In this document: positions 1 through 5,027 of the stretch, in pieces
How positions within the stretch are numbered: the first letter of the stretch is position 1
How the letters are laid out: each line of letters begins with the position of its first letter
Source of the DNA: Chloroflexota bacterium
GTDB taxonomy: Bacteria; Chloroflexota; Limnocylindria; Limnocylindrales; CSP1-4
Assembly (NCBI GenBank): GCA_021777365.1
Contig: JAJYDP010000427.1
Location: forward strand, 1 to 5,027
Length of the DNA stretch: 5,027 bases
Direction: 5' to 3'
The notes under the pieces: model-generated
What the model saw: only the letters and a program-made list of their open reading frames with translations
Told to the model about the DNA's origin: nothing
Databases searched by the model: none
Made by a program: the position numbers and the translations under genes

Positions 1-329
1 CCGACGTCGCCCTGGTCGTGTCCGGCCGGATCGCCCTCTACGTGGAGCACGAGGGCCGATCCGTGCTGGTCATGACCCTGGGACCCGGCGACATGCTCGG
101 CTGGTCGATCCTGCGGGAGGATCCGGCAGCGCTCACCACCGCTCGGTCGTCCGGGCCGACCGAGCTGATCGAGATCCCCGCGGACCGGCTGCTCGATGCG
201 GTCACCGGGTGCACGCCCATGGCCCAGACCCTGGTCAGGCGGCTCTTCGGGATCGCCGCCGACGACCTCGAGGCGACGCGCGCCCAGCTGCTGCGGCTGG
301 GGCGGGAGGGTCTGATCACCGCCGGATGA
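1..329 (+). CDS. Cyclic nucleotide-binding domain protein (Crp/Fnr-type sensor domain), 5' partial
   Basis: The gene enters from the left edge; the first whole codon is at 3, and 108 residues are visible before the TGA at 327-329. A GTG at 18 could be read as a start, but the six residues before it (DVALVV) continue the beta-roll into SGRIALYVEHEG, so the true start lies outside the window. The sequence SGRIALYV, then LGPGDMLGWSIL, then TELIEIPADRLL follows the order of a cNMP-binding beta-barrel with its phosphate-binding cassette, ending in a helix (DDLEATRAQLLRL). No helix-turn-helix follows, so it looks like a stand-alone sensor domain rather than a DNA-binding regulator, unless a domain lies upstream. 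The cassette is atypical: the usual Gly-Glu is Gly-Trp, and the usual Arg-Ser/Thr reads Leu-Thr, so classic cAMP binding is doubtful. It is followed after 19 bases by the kinase-like pseudogene, an apparent operon partner. Family sure; ligand unknown. Confidence 0.85.
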   Translation, partial: DVALVVSGRIALYVEHEGRSVLVMTLGPGDMLGWSILREDPAALTTARSSGPTELIEIPADRLLDAVTGCTPMAQTLVRRLFGIAADDLEATRAQLLRLGREGLITAG

Positions 330-333
330 CCGC

Positions 334-340
334 GAGGAGG
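334..340 (+). promoter_or_regulatory. Ribosome binding site of the kinase-like pseudogene
   Basis: GAGGAGG ends 8 bases before the ATG at 349. This strong, ideally spaced Shine-Dalgarno sequence lies in the 19-base gap after the cNMP-domain gene. It shows that the ATG was a real translation start even though the downstream frame is now broken. Confidence 0.7.
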
Positions 341-348
341 TGCCGCCG

Positions 349-494
349 ATGCCGGTCGCGACGATCGCGGGCGAGACGGGGTCGGCGGGGCCGGCGGTGG
401 GCCGGCGGTGGGCCGGCGGCTGGCCGAGCGCCTGGGGGCGGACCTGGTGGACCGCTCGCTGATCGCACTGCTCGCCGCGCACGGGTGGACGGCG
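349..494 (+). pseudogene. Cytidylate-kinase-like P-loop protein, frameshifted and truncated
   Basis: From the ATG the frame reads MPVATIAGETGSAGPAVGRR, which resembles the start of cytidylate-kinase-like proteins: a beta strand, a Gly-rich P-loop-like segment, then a helix. It then runs into tryptophan-rich nonsense and stops at TGA 460-462 after 37 residues. The expected continuation (LAERLGADLVDRSLIALLAAHG) lies in another frame from 420. The shift is explained by three copies of an 11-bp unit at 388-420; removing one copy restores GPAVGRRLAERLGADLVDRSL, the classic N-terminus of this family (LAe.LG..lvDR.LI). After about 494 no further homology is visible, so most of the kinase (family members are usually about 200 residues or more) is missing. 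It probably formed an operon with the preceding cNMP-domain gene. Family call rests on about 45 residues. A sequencing or assembly error in the repeat is possible, but would not explain the lost 3' part. Confidence 0.6.
388..420 (+). repeat. Three tandem copies of an 11-bp unit
   Basis: Copies lie at 388-398, 399-409 and 410-420. The first two are identical (GGGCCGGCGGT) and the third differs only in its last base (C). Because 11 is not a multiple of three, each copy gained or lost shifts the reading frame. The kinase-like frame is continuous with two copies and broken with the three seen here. Slippage or unequal recombination is the likely origin. Confidence 0.9.
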
Positions 495-558
495 CCGCCG
501 ATTCGAAGGCGGATGTGTGAACCGTTGGCTCAAGGGCACCGACCGGTGGATCGGAGCA

Positions 559-578
559 GCGACCGCGGGCGACCGCGG
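559..578. repeat. Perfect tandem 10-bp direct repeat
   Basis: GCGACCGCGG occurs twice without a gap (559-568, 569-578). The second copy is part of the left arm of the hairpin at 566-598. The first could pair with the same right arm at 586-595 with one mismatch, giving an alternative fold. Confidence 0.85.
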
Positions 579-598
579 ACCAGATCCGCAGTCGCCCG
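566..598 (+). terminator. Long GC hairpin, possible terminator or attenuator
   Basis: The left arm CGGGCGAC-C-GCGGA (566-579) pairs with TCCGC-A-GTCGCCCG (585-598) around a five-base loop CCAGA (580-584). This gives 13 base pairs interrupted by a single C/A mismatch. No T-run follows (next bases GGAAGAGG), so a classic intrinsic terminator is not shown. It lies after the kinase remnant and about 78 bases before vapB, where it could end the upstream transcript or control read-through. The fold is seen directly; the role is inferred. Confidence 0.45.
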
Positions 599-611
599 GG
601 AAGAGGCTGAC

Positions 612-632
612 GGTGCGTCCACACGATGCACC
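612..632. promoter_or_regulatory. Inverted repeat, candidate operator for vapBC
   Basis: GGTGCGT (612-618) and ATGCACC (626-632) form a 7-bp dyad with one mismatch (G/T) around a 7-base centre. It ends 7 bases before the TTGACA at 640. VapB antitoxins usually bind inverted repeats in their own promoter, so position and symmetry suit an autoregulatory operator. No second, perfect copy of the half-site was found; a weaker dyad (CACATGAT / ATCAGCGTG) spans 633-659. Confidence 0.3.
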
Positions 633-639
633 CACATGA

Positions 640-674
640 TTGACAGGCGCATCAGCGTGAGACCAGGCTATTTT
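640..674 (+). promoter_or_regulatory. Weak candidate promoter for vapBC
   Basis: A consensus -35 hexamer TTGACA is at 640-645, in the AT-richest part of the left half. The obvious -10-like TATTTT (669-674) is 23 bases away, which is too long, and nearly touches the ATG. With an 18-base spacer the -10 would be CAGGCT (664-669), which keeps only the two key bases A2 and T6; this would put the transcript start at the A of the vapB ATG, giving a leaderless mRNA. Only a minimal AGG (665-667) could serve as a ribosome binding site. Tentative. Confidence 0.25.
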
Positions 675-675
675 C

Positions 676-933
676 ATGAGAACAACCACGATCTCAAAGG
701 GCGGCCAGGTCTCGGTCCCGGCCGAGATCCGGCACCGCTGGGGCACCCGGCGCGTGGTCGTCGAGGACCAGGGCAACGCCCTCCTCATCCGGCCGATCCC
801 TGCCGACCCGATTGGAGCGGCCATCGGATCGCTGGCCGGACGACGGCCCACCAGTGATGAGCTGCGCTCCATCCTGCGCGACGAGGAGTCGGCCATCGAT
901 GAGCGGAGGGGCGCCGCCGGTGACCGTCCTTGA
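676..933 (+). CDS. vapB: VapB-type antitoxin, AbrB/SpoVT DNA-binding family
   Basis: This 85-residue protein is the antitoxin of a type II toxin-antitoxin pair. It should neutralise the PIN-domain ribonuclease encoded next to it and repress their shared promoter. Residues 1-45 form a swapped-hairpin AbrB domain: the opening MRTTTISKGGQVSVPAEIR matches the family signature (sKGQvtiPaeiR) and is followed by the beta strands RVVVEDQGNALLIRPI. The C-terminal third (about 57-78, TSDELRSILRDEESAIDERR) is a charged helix typical of the toxin-binding tail. The ATG at 676 is chosen because the AbrB signature begins immediately after it and no other start fits. Ribosome binding is weak (AGG only), hinting at leaderless or inefficient initiation. 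The frame overlaps vapC by 14 bases, the usual coupled arrangement. The 5' end is lower in GC than its surroundings, in keeping with a mobile toxin-antitoxin module. Confidence 0.88.
   Translation: MRTTTISKGGQVSVPAEIRHRWGTRRVVVEDQGNALLIRPIPADPIGAAIGSLAGRRPTSDELRSILRDEESAIDERRGAAGDRP
905..911 (+). promoter_or_regulatory. Ribosome binding site that sets the vapC start
   Basis: GGAGGGG inside the end of vapB lies 8 bases before the GTG at 920. The alternative in-frame ATG at 899 has GAGGAG further off and would add MSGGAPP ahead of the conserved first strand. The site therefore favours GTG 920. Confidence 0.6.
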
Positions 934-1387
934 CGCGCAAGCGGTCGTCGCGGCACTGACCGGCGAACCCGCCGCGCCCGAGGTCGAGGCGCTGCTGCGC
1001 GACGCGGTCGATCGGCCGTCGATCAGCGCCATCGATCTCGCCGAAGTGCTCGACGTGCTGGTGCGGCACCAGGGCTGGCCGGCAGGCGAGGTGGAGGAGA
1101 AGCTCCGCTGGCTCACCCTCGGCGGCCTGGAGGTCGTCGCCGTTGATGAGCCAGCTGGCCTGAGCGCCGGACGGCTCCACGCCCACCATTACCACCGGAC
1201 ACGGCGTCCCCTTTCGCTCGCCGACTGCGCCGCCCTGGCGACCGCCCTGACCCTCGGTCAGCGCCTGGCCACGTCGGACCGGGCGCTGCTCGTTGCCGCT
1301 GGCGATGAAGGTTGCCGGGTGATCGCGCTCCCAGACGCTCGGGGCCGGCGCCCTTCCGTCGGCGAGAGCCTCGGCTCGGACAGCTGA
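920..1387 (+). CDS. vapC: VapC-type PIN-domain ribonuclease toxin
   Basis: From the GTG at 920 this is a 155-residue PIN-domain protein, close to a normal VapC of about 130-150. VapC toxins are Mg-dependent endoribonucleases that cut tRNA or rRNA and halt translation; the target here cannot be read. All four acidic active-site positions are visible: Asp5 in MTVLDAQAVV, Glu42 in ISAIDLAEVL, Asp102 in LSLADCAAL and Asp120 in LATSDRALL, so the enzyme looks active. The start at 920 puts the first strand and Asp5 at the usual distance from the N-terminus and has a good ribosome binding site; an in-frame ATG at 899 would add seven residues. The gene overlaps vapB by 14 bases, so both are probably made from one transcript by coupled translation. 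A Ser/Gly-rich tail after about residue 140 is slightly longer than usual. Seven bases after its stop is a short GC hairpin. Confidence 0.88.
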   Translation: MTVLDAQAVVAALTGEPAAPEVEALLRDAVDRPSISAIDLAEVLDVLVRHQGWPAGEVEEKLRWLTLGGLEVVAVDEPAGLSAGRLHAHHYHRTRRPLSLADCAALATALTLGQRLATSDRALLVAAGDEGCRVIALPDARGRRPSVGESLGSDS

Positions 1388-1394
1388 CCATCCA

Positions 1395-1410
1395 CCCGCC
1401 GCTGGGCGGG
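1395..1410 (+). terminator. Short GC hairpin after vapC
   Basis: CCCGCC (1395-1400) and GGCGGG (1405-1410) form a perfect 6-bp stem with a four-base loop, 7 bases after the vapC stop. There is no T-run, so it is terminator-like only by position and stem strength. Confidence 0.35.
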
Positions 1411-1480
1411 CCTCGGCGAGCGGGCCACGCACACGGGTCACACACAACGGACATGGCGCGGTGTTTCGTTGCGGCCCCGG

Positions 1481-1517
1481 CGGGCCGTCCTGGAGGGCTC
1501 GTCCTCCGGTCCGCCCG
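1481..1517. terminator. Hairpin between convergent units, candidate bidirectional terminator
   Basis: The inner stem CTGGAGG (1490-1496) / CCTCCGG (1503-1509) has a six-base loop and one T/G pair. The outer stem CGGGC (1481-1485) / GCCCG (1513-1517) is separated from it by a small internal loop. A further perfect stem, GCGAC / GTCGC at 1524-1536, follows at once. The rest of the 259-base gap (1388-1646) holds no recognisable gene. Because vapC reads in from the left and the GMC gene from the right, a structure here could stop both transcripts; there is no T-run on either side. Confidence 0.4.
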
Positions 1518-1646
1518 GCGGACGCGACGTTGTCGCACACCGTGGTGCCCGAGCACTGGCCGTCCGTCGCCCAGTCGGCGGGCCGTGCGCGGCGACATCG
1601 TCTCCACTGATCCGCGGCGGTGCTCGACGCGGCCGGACGCCTCCCC

Positions 1647-3794
1647 TCACCCCTCGGCAAGGATCGTTCGTGCCACGCGCCTCGAGAGCGTCATCACGGT
1701 GAGCATGGGGTTGATGCCCGAGGCGGTCGGGAACAGCGAGGCGTCGGCGACGTACAGGCCCCGGATCACGCCGCCCGCCGTGTCCGCGCGGACGCGGCCC
1801 CACGGGTCGCAGGCGCTGCCGCGCGGGTTCGCCCCCGCACGGGCGGTGCCCATCTGGTGGGCCGAGAAGAGAAAACCCCGGTTCGGCGAGAAGTCGAAGG
1901 ACGCGAGCGCGCGCAGATACGCGTTCCAGGCACGCGACGTCACGGCCGTCCCGCCGCCGTCGGCACCCGTCGCGCCGGCCGCGGCCGCCACCAGCGACAG
2001 TGTCCTCGCCGGCGTGCCCAGCGCCAGCACCTCGAGCGCGCCCGCCGCGCGGGCCAGCCGGGCCATCTCCACCAGCGCGCGGCGCGCGGTCTGCGCGTCC
2101 TGCGGCGCCAGGCGGTACTCGACACGAACGATCCCCGAGCGCGTCAGCCGTGCCCTCCCCGATCCCTGGTCGCGCACGATCCCGATGAGCGGCGCGTAGG
2201 AGCGCGCGCGCGTCATCCGAACGGCGTGGTCGGCGGCGCCTGACCAGGGGAACGCCATGGCGATCAGCCCGGGATGCCCGGGGGCGGATTCGACGATGAA
2301 ACCGCCGTGCGCGGGGCCGTGGTGCTGGCGGTCCACCGGTCCCGGCCGGAGGAACTGGCTGCAGCTCGCCGCCTGCAGCGTCCCGTGCCACATCTCGACC
2401 GGCCAGGGCATCCGTCCGGCAACCACGGCGACGGGATGCAGCCGCAGGTTCGACCCGACCGCGGGGTGGGCCACCCCGCTCCTGGTCAGCACCGCGGGAG
2501 TGCGCAGGGCCCCGGCGGCCACCACGACCTGCCGGGCGCGCACGGTGAACGGTCGGACGGAGCCGTCGGGCAACCCGACGCGGCCGATCACCCCGGCCGC
2601 CCTCCCCTGTTCCACCAGCACGCGGTCCACGCGTGCACGCACGAGGAAACGGGCGCCATGGCGGGCCGCCTCGGCGAGGTGGGCGCGCGGCCCCGATCGC
2701 TTCGCCCCACGCCGGCACCCGAAGCCGCAGGCGCCGCAGTCCCCGCACCCGTCCGCGTCCCGCATCAGGGGTGCCGCATCCCAGCCGAGTCCCGCCGCAG
2801 CCTCGAGGATGGCGCGGTCCTTGGGCGGGATCCCCGGGGGTGGCGCAACGCCCAGCTCGGACTCCAGCGCCGCCACGTCGGCGGCTGTGTCGGGCCCGTC
2901 GAACCCCTCGAGGCCATGCCGGGCCGTCCACTCGGCCCGGAGCCACTCCGGCGGTGCGAAGCACGTCGCCCAGTTCACGACGGTGCCGCCCCCCAGCGTG
3001 GACCCGGCCAGGATCGCGACGCCCAGATCGGCCGTCGAGGTCATGCCGTGGTCCAGGTACAGGCGGTCGAACCCGTCCAGCTCGCGGCCGGTCATCTCGG
3101 ACTCCGGCACGTACTCGCCGGCCTCGATCACCAGCACGTCCCGGCCGGCCGTCGCCAGCATCGCCGCGGCCACGCCGCCGCCCGCGCCACTCCCCACGAT
3201 CGCCACGTCCGCCTCGAGCGCGAGCGGACCGGCATCCCGGGCCTCCGTTCCCACCGGCGCGCCACGCGACTGCCCGGCCTCGACCGCAGCCGGGTCCAGC
3301 GTCCGGATCGCCGGAGGCTCCGCCGTCGCGGGCTCGTCGACCGGCCGGTAGCCGATGCGGCCCCAGAGCGCGTTGCCGTCCCCCTCTGCCGGCCCGGGAT
3401 CCGCGTACGCGAGGAAGCACGCCAGGCGCTTGAGGGCCTGGAAGGCGGTCCGCCGCAGGGACGCCCGGCTTGTCGCCCACCGGAGGAGCATGGCCTCGCG
3501 GCGCTCGGTGGGCACATCGCGGAAGCGCACAGCACCGTTGCCGAGGAGTGCGTTCGCCGGCCGGCTGTCGAATGCCCGCAGTGCCAGCCGGAGCATGCGC
3601 ACGTCGGCCGGATCGGCCACCTCCGAGAGGAGCGACGCGGCCATCGTCGAGCGCCGGATGGCGCCACCCGGCACGAACGTCTCGAAGACCGCCGCCAGGC
3701 GCGCCAGGTCGGCCGCCGACCAGTCCGGCGCAGCGACGGGCTCGGCGGGTCGCCCCATCGCAGGGGTGGGCGCGATCACGCGACCGTGGACCAC
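1647..3794 (-). CDS. GMC-family FAD-dependent oxidoreductase, long-chain alcohol oxidase type
   Basis: This 715-residue flavoenzyme should oxidise an alcohol, probably aliphatic, to the aldehyde using FAD. Residues 25-130 form the N-terminal helical extension of the long-chain alcohol oxidase branch (LAAVFETFVPGG). The FAD-binding fold opens at 197-226 with GSGAGGG (201-207) and Glu224 in VIEAG. GSTLGGGTVVNW (264-275) is the second flavin motif, a cysteine cluster (Cys350, 353, 356, 360) follows, GALRTPAVLTRSG (428-440) is a GMC signature, and NLRLHPV (449-455) is typical of this branch. Near the C-terminus are the probable catalytic His646 in SAHQMGT and Asn695 in GINPM. Unusually, SAHQMGT continues as ARAG, where relatives commonly have CRMG. 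No signal peptide or membrane helix is seen. GTG 3794 gives the longest frame, 25 bases after the dehydrogenase stop; GTG 3779 or ATG 3758 are possible, and none has a clear ribosome binding site, suggesting translational coupling. Family firm; substrate and electron acceptor unknown. Confidence 0.87.
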   Translation of the reverse strand: MVHGRVIAPTPAMGRPAEPVAAPDWSAADLARLAAVFETFVPGGAIRRSTMAASLLSEVADPADVRMLRLALRAFDSRPANALLGNGAVRFRDVPTERREAMLLRWATSRASLRRTAFQALKRLACFLAYADPGPAEGDGNALWGRIGYRPVDEPATAEPPAIRTLDPAAVEAGQSRGAPVGTEARDAGPLALEADVAIVGSGAGGGVAAAMLATAGRDVLVIEAGEYVPESEMTGRELDGFDRLYLDHGMTSTADLGVAILAGSTLGGGTVVNWATCFAPPEWLRAEWTARHGLEGFDGPDTAADVAALESELGVAPPPGIPPKDRAILEAAAGLGWDAAPLMRDADGCGDCGACGFGCRRGAKRSGPRAHLAEAARHGARFLVRARVDRVLVEQGRAAGVIGRVGLPDGSVRPFTVRARQVVVAAGALRTPAVLTRSGVAHPAVGSNLRLHPVAVVAGRMPWPVEMWHGTLQAASCSQFLRPGPVDRQHHGPAHGGFIVESAPGHPGLIAMAFPWSGAADHAVRMTRARSYAPLIGIVRDQGSGRARLTRSGIVRVEYRLAPQDAQTARRALVEMARLARAAGALEVLALGTPARTLSLVAAAAGATGADGGGTAVTSRAWNAYLRALASFDFSPNRGFLFSAHQMGTARAGANPRGSACDPWGRVRADTAGGVIRGLYVADASLFPTASGINPMLTVMTLSRRVARTILAEG

Positions 3795-3819
3795 TCGGGC
3801 GGCGCGACGTGCCCGGCGA

Positions 3820-5022
3820 TCATCCCCGCTCGAACCCCTGCGCCGGGACCGGCGGGCAGCGGAGCGGACGGTCCTCGCGGTAGCCCAGCAGGTAGTCGGC
3901 CTGGATCAGGGTGTGGAGCTGGCTCGTGCCCTCGTAGATCACGGCCGCCTTGGAGTTGCGCAGGTAGCGCTCGACCGGGTACTCGCTCGAGTACCCATAC
4001 GCGCCGTGGATCTGGATCGCGTCGAGCGCCGATTGCACCGCGTGCTCCGTGCAGAACCACTTGGCCAGGCTCGTCTCTCGCGTGCTGCGCAGACCCCGGT
4101 TCTTCAGCACCGCCGCCTGCCAGCACAGCAGCCGGCCCGCCTCGATCCCCTGCCCCATCTTCGCGATCATCTGCTTCACCAGCTGGTGCTGGCCGATCTC
4201 GCGCCCGAAGGTGTGCCGCTCGTGCGCGTACTTGACCGAGGAATCGAGGCACGCCTGCGCCAGCCCCACCGCCCCGCTCGCCACGGTGTAGCGGCCCTGG
4301 TCGATGGCGCTCATGGCGATGAGAAACCCCTCGCCCTCCTCGCCCACCCGGTTCTCGACCGGGACGCGCACGTCGTCGAAGAAGAGCGTGCCGGTGTTGC
4401 CGGCGTGGATCCCCATCTTGCCGTGGATGGTCCCGGTGCTGAACCCGGGCATGCCGCGCTCGACGATGAACGCGGTGATGCCCCGGTGCCCCAGGGCGCG
4501 GTCCAGGGTGGCGAAGACCAGGAAGTGATCGGCCACGTCGGCCAGGCTGATCCAGATCTTGGAGCCGTTGAGCACGTACGCGTCGCCGTCGCGGCGGGCG
4601 CTCGTCTGCAGGCTGGCCGCATCGGTGCCGGCCCCGGGCTCGGTGAGGCCGAACGTGGCTAACTTCTCGCCCCGCGCCTGCGGCACCAGGAAGCGGCGCT
4701 TCTGTTCCTCGGTCCCCCACTGCAGGAGCGTCAGCGAGTTCAGCCCGACGTGGACGCTCATGATCACGCGGAACGCCGTGTCGGCCCGCTCGAGCTCCTC
4801 GCACAGGAGCCCGAAGCTGACGTAGTCCAGCCCCGGGCCGCCGCACGCCTCCGGGATCGGGGCGCCCAGAAAGCCCAGCTCGCCCATCTTCGCGAAGACC
4901 TCGCGGTGCACCTCGCCCCGCTCGTCCCACTCGCGGATGTAGGGCAGGATCTCCGCCTCGGTGAACTCCCGGGCGCTCTGCCGCACCAGCCGCTGCTCCG
5001 GGCTCAGGGTGAGGTCGATCAC
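3820..5022 (-). CDS. Acyl-CoA dehydrogenase
   Basis: This 400-residue FAD enzyme should introduce the alpha-beta double bond into an acyl-CoA, as in beta-oxidation or branched-chain degradation, passing electrons to electron-transfer flavoprotein. The whole three-domain fold is visible: N-terminal helical domain (1-120, MIDLTLSPEQRLVRQSAREF onward), middle beta domain with FGLTEPGAGTDAA (124-136) and NGSKIWIS (152-159), and C-terminal helical domain with RHTFGREIGQHQLVKQMIA (269-287) and QIHGAYGYSSEYPVERYLR (337-355). Glu364 in IYEGTSQ is at the usual catalytic-base position of short- and medium-chain enzymes, so it looks active. Length is normal for the family (about 380-400). The GTG at 5022 fits the usual family opening; only five bases (CTCCT on this strand) precede it, so the ribosome binding site and promoter are out of view. 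It is followed by the GMC gene 25 bases later, a probable operon. Chain-length preference cannot be told. Confidence 0.93.
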   Translation of the reverse strand: MIDLTLSPEQRLVRQSAREFTEAEILPYIREWDERGEVHREVFAKMGELGFLGAPIPEACGGPGLDYVSFGLLCEELERADTAFRVIMSVHVGLNSLTLLQWGTEEQKRRFLVPQARGEKLATFGLTEPGAGTDAASLQTSARRDGDAYVLNGSKIWISLADVADHFLVFATLDRALGHRGITAFIVERGMPGFSTGTIHGKMGIHAGNTGTLFFDDVRVPVENRVGEEGEGFLIAMSAIDQGRYTVASGAVGLAQACLDSSVKYAHERHTFGREIGQHQLVKQMIAKMGQGIEAGRLLCWQAAVLKNRGLRSTRETSLAKWFCTEHAVQSALDAIQIHGAYGYSSEYPVERYLRNSKAAVIYEGTSQLHTLIQADYLLGYREDRPLRCPPVPAQGFERG

Positions 5023-5027
5023 AGGAG

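Larger units (their letters stand above)
495..675. other. Gene-free leader between kinase remnant and vapB
   Basis: No gene is recognised here. A rightward frame stays open from the kinase remnant through this stretch into the shadow of vapB, but its translation is Arg-rich and unlike the family. A 40-codon GTG frame at 517-639 (beginning MNRWLKGTDRWIGAA) has only a weak AGGCGGA before it and no recognised homology. What does stand out is structural: a tandem 10-bp repeat at 559-578, a 33-nt hairpin at 566-598, a dyad at 612-632 and a TTGACA at 640-645. Base composition becomes clearly richer in A and T from about 630 to 700, as expected for a promoter. The stretch is best read as eroded kinase sequence followed by the vapBC control region. 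Confidence 0.5.

Noticed and set aside
517..639. Small 40-codon GTG frame starting MNRWLKGTDRWIGAA
   Set aside because: Weak ribosome binding site, overlap with the strong hairpin and no recognised family; mentioned in the leader entry only.
812..919. Upstream extension of vapC to an ATG at 812
   Set aside because: The extra residues overlap vapB in another frame and precede the conserved first PIN strand; GTG 920 has the better ribosome binding site.
1538..1547. CACCGTGGTG mini-palindrome
   Set aside because: Only four base pairs around a two-base centre; it cannot form a stable hairpin and is expected by chance.
785..1660. Leftward open frame antisense to vapBC and the convergent gap
   Set aside because: No recognisable motif, and it covers two well-supported genes on the other strand.
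1438..3480. Leftward open frame of 680 codons in another frame of the GMC gene
   Set aside because: Arg/Gly-rich shadow translation; the GMC frame carries all the flavin and catalytic motifs.
2274..4235. Rightward open frame of 653 codons opposite the GMC gene and part of the acyl-CoA dehydrogenase
   Set aside because: Its translation is low-complexity Arg/Pro/Gly/Ala sequence with no domain, and it is antisense to two genes with full motifs; it results from GC-biased third positions.

Overview
This is a GC-rich window from a bacterial chromosome. Its codon choice is strongly GC-biased, there are many GTG starts, and long spurious antisense frames occur. The gene families (a stand-alone cyclic-nucleotide-binding domain protein beside a cytidylate-kinase-like gene, VapBC, a long-chain-alcohol-oxidase-type GMC flavoprotein, an acyl-CoA dehydrogenase) fit a high-GC soil or environmental lineage such as Actinomycetota or Chloroflexota. 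That assignment is inference, because no marker gene is present.

Layout: Positions 1-1387 are read rightwards and 1647-5022 leftwards, so the two halves converge on a gene-free stretch at 1388-1646. On the left is the 3' end of a small cNMP-binding-domain regulator. Nineteen bases after its stop, a well-placed ribosome binding site starts what was once a cytidylate-kinase-like P-loop protein. That reading frame is broken by an extra copy of an 11-bp tandem repeat, and recognisable homology ends after about 48 residues. A stretch of about 180 bases follows, with a long hairpin, a second dyad and an AT-richer promoter-like segment. Next comes a complete type II toxin-antitoxin pair, an AbrB-type antitoxin (VapB) overlapping a PIN-domain ribonuclease (VapC). 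A short hairpin lies just after vapC.

The right half holds a leftward pair. An acyl-CoA dehydrogenase starts almost at the window edge, and 25 bases after its stop begins a 715-residue FAD-dependent GMC oxidoreductase of the long-chain alcohol oxidase type. They are probably co-transcribed and could act in oxidation of an aliphatic alcohol or acyl compound, though the substrate is not readable from sequence. A stable hairpin cluster between the convergent units is a plausible bidirectional terminator.

The most unusual points are the 11-bp repeat that throws the kinase-like gene out of frame, the 33-nt hairpin with a duplicated left arm upstream of vapBC, the cNMP-type domain lacking canonical cAMP-contact residues, and a CxxCxxCxxxC cysteine cluster inside the GMC enzyme. 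I see no CRISPR array, tRNA, rRNA or insertion sequence, and no clearly new multi-gene system.
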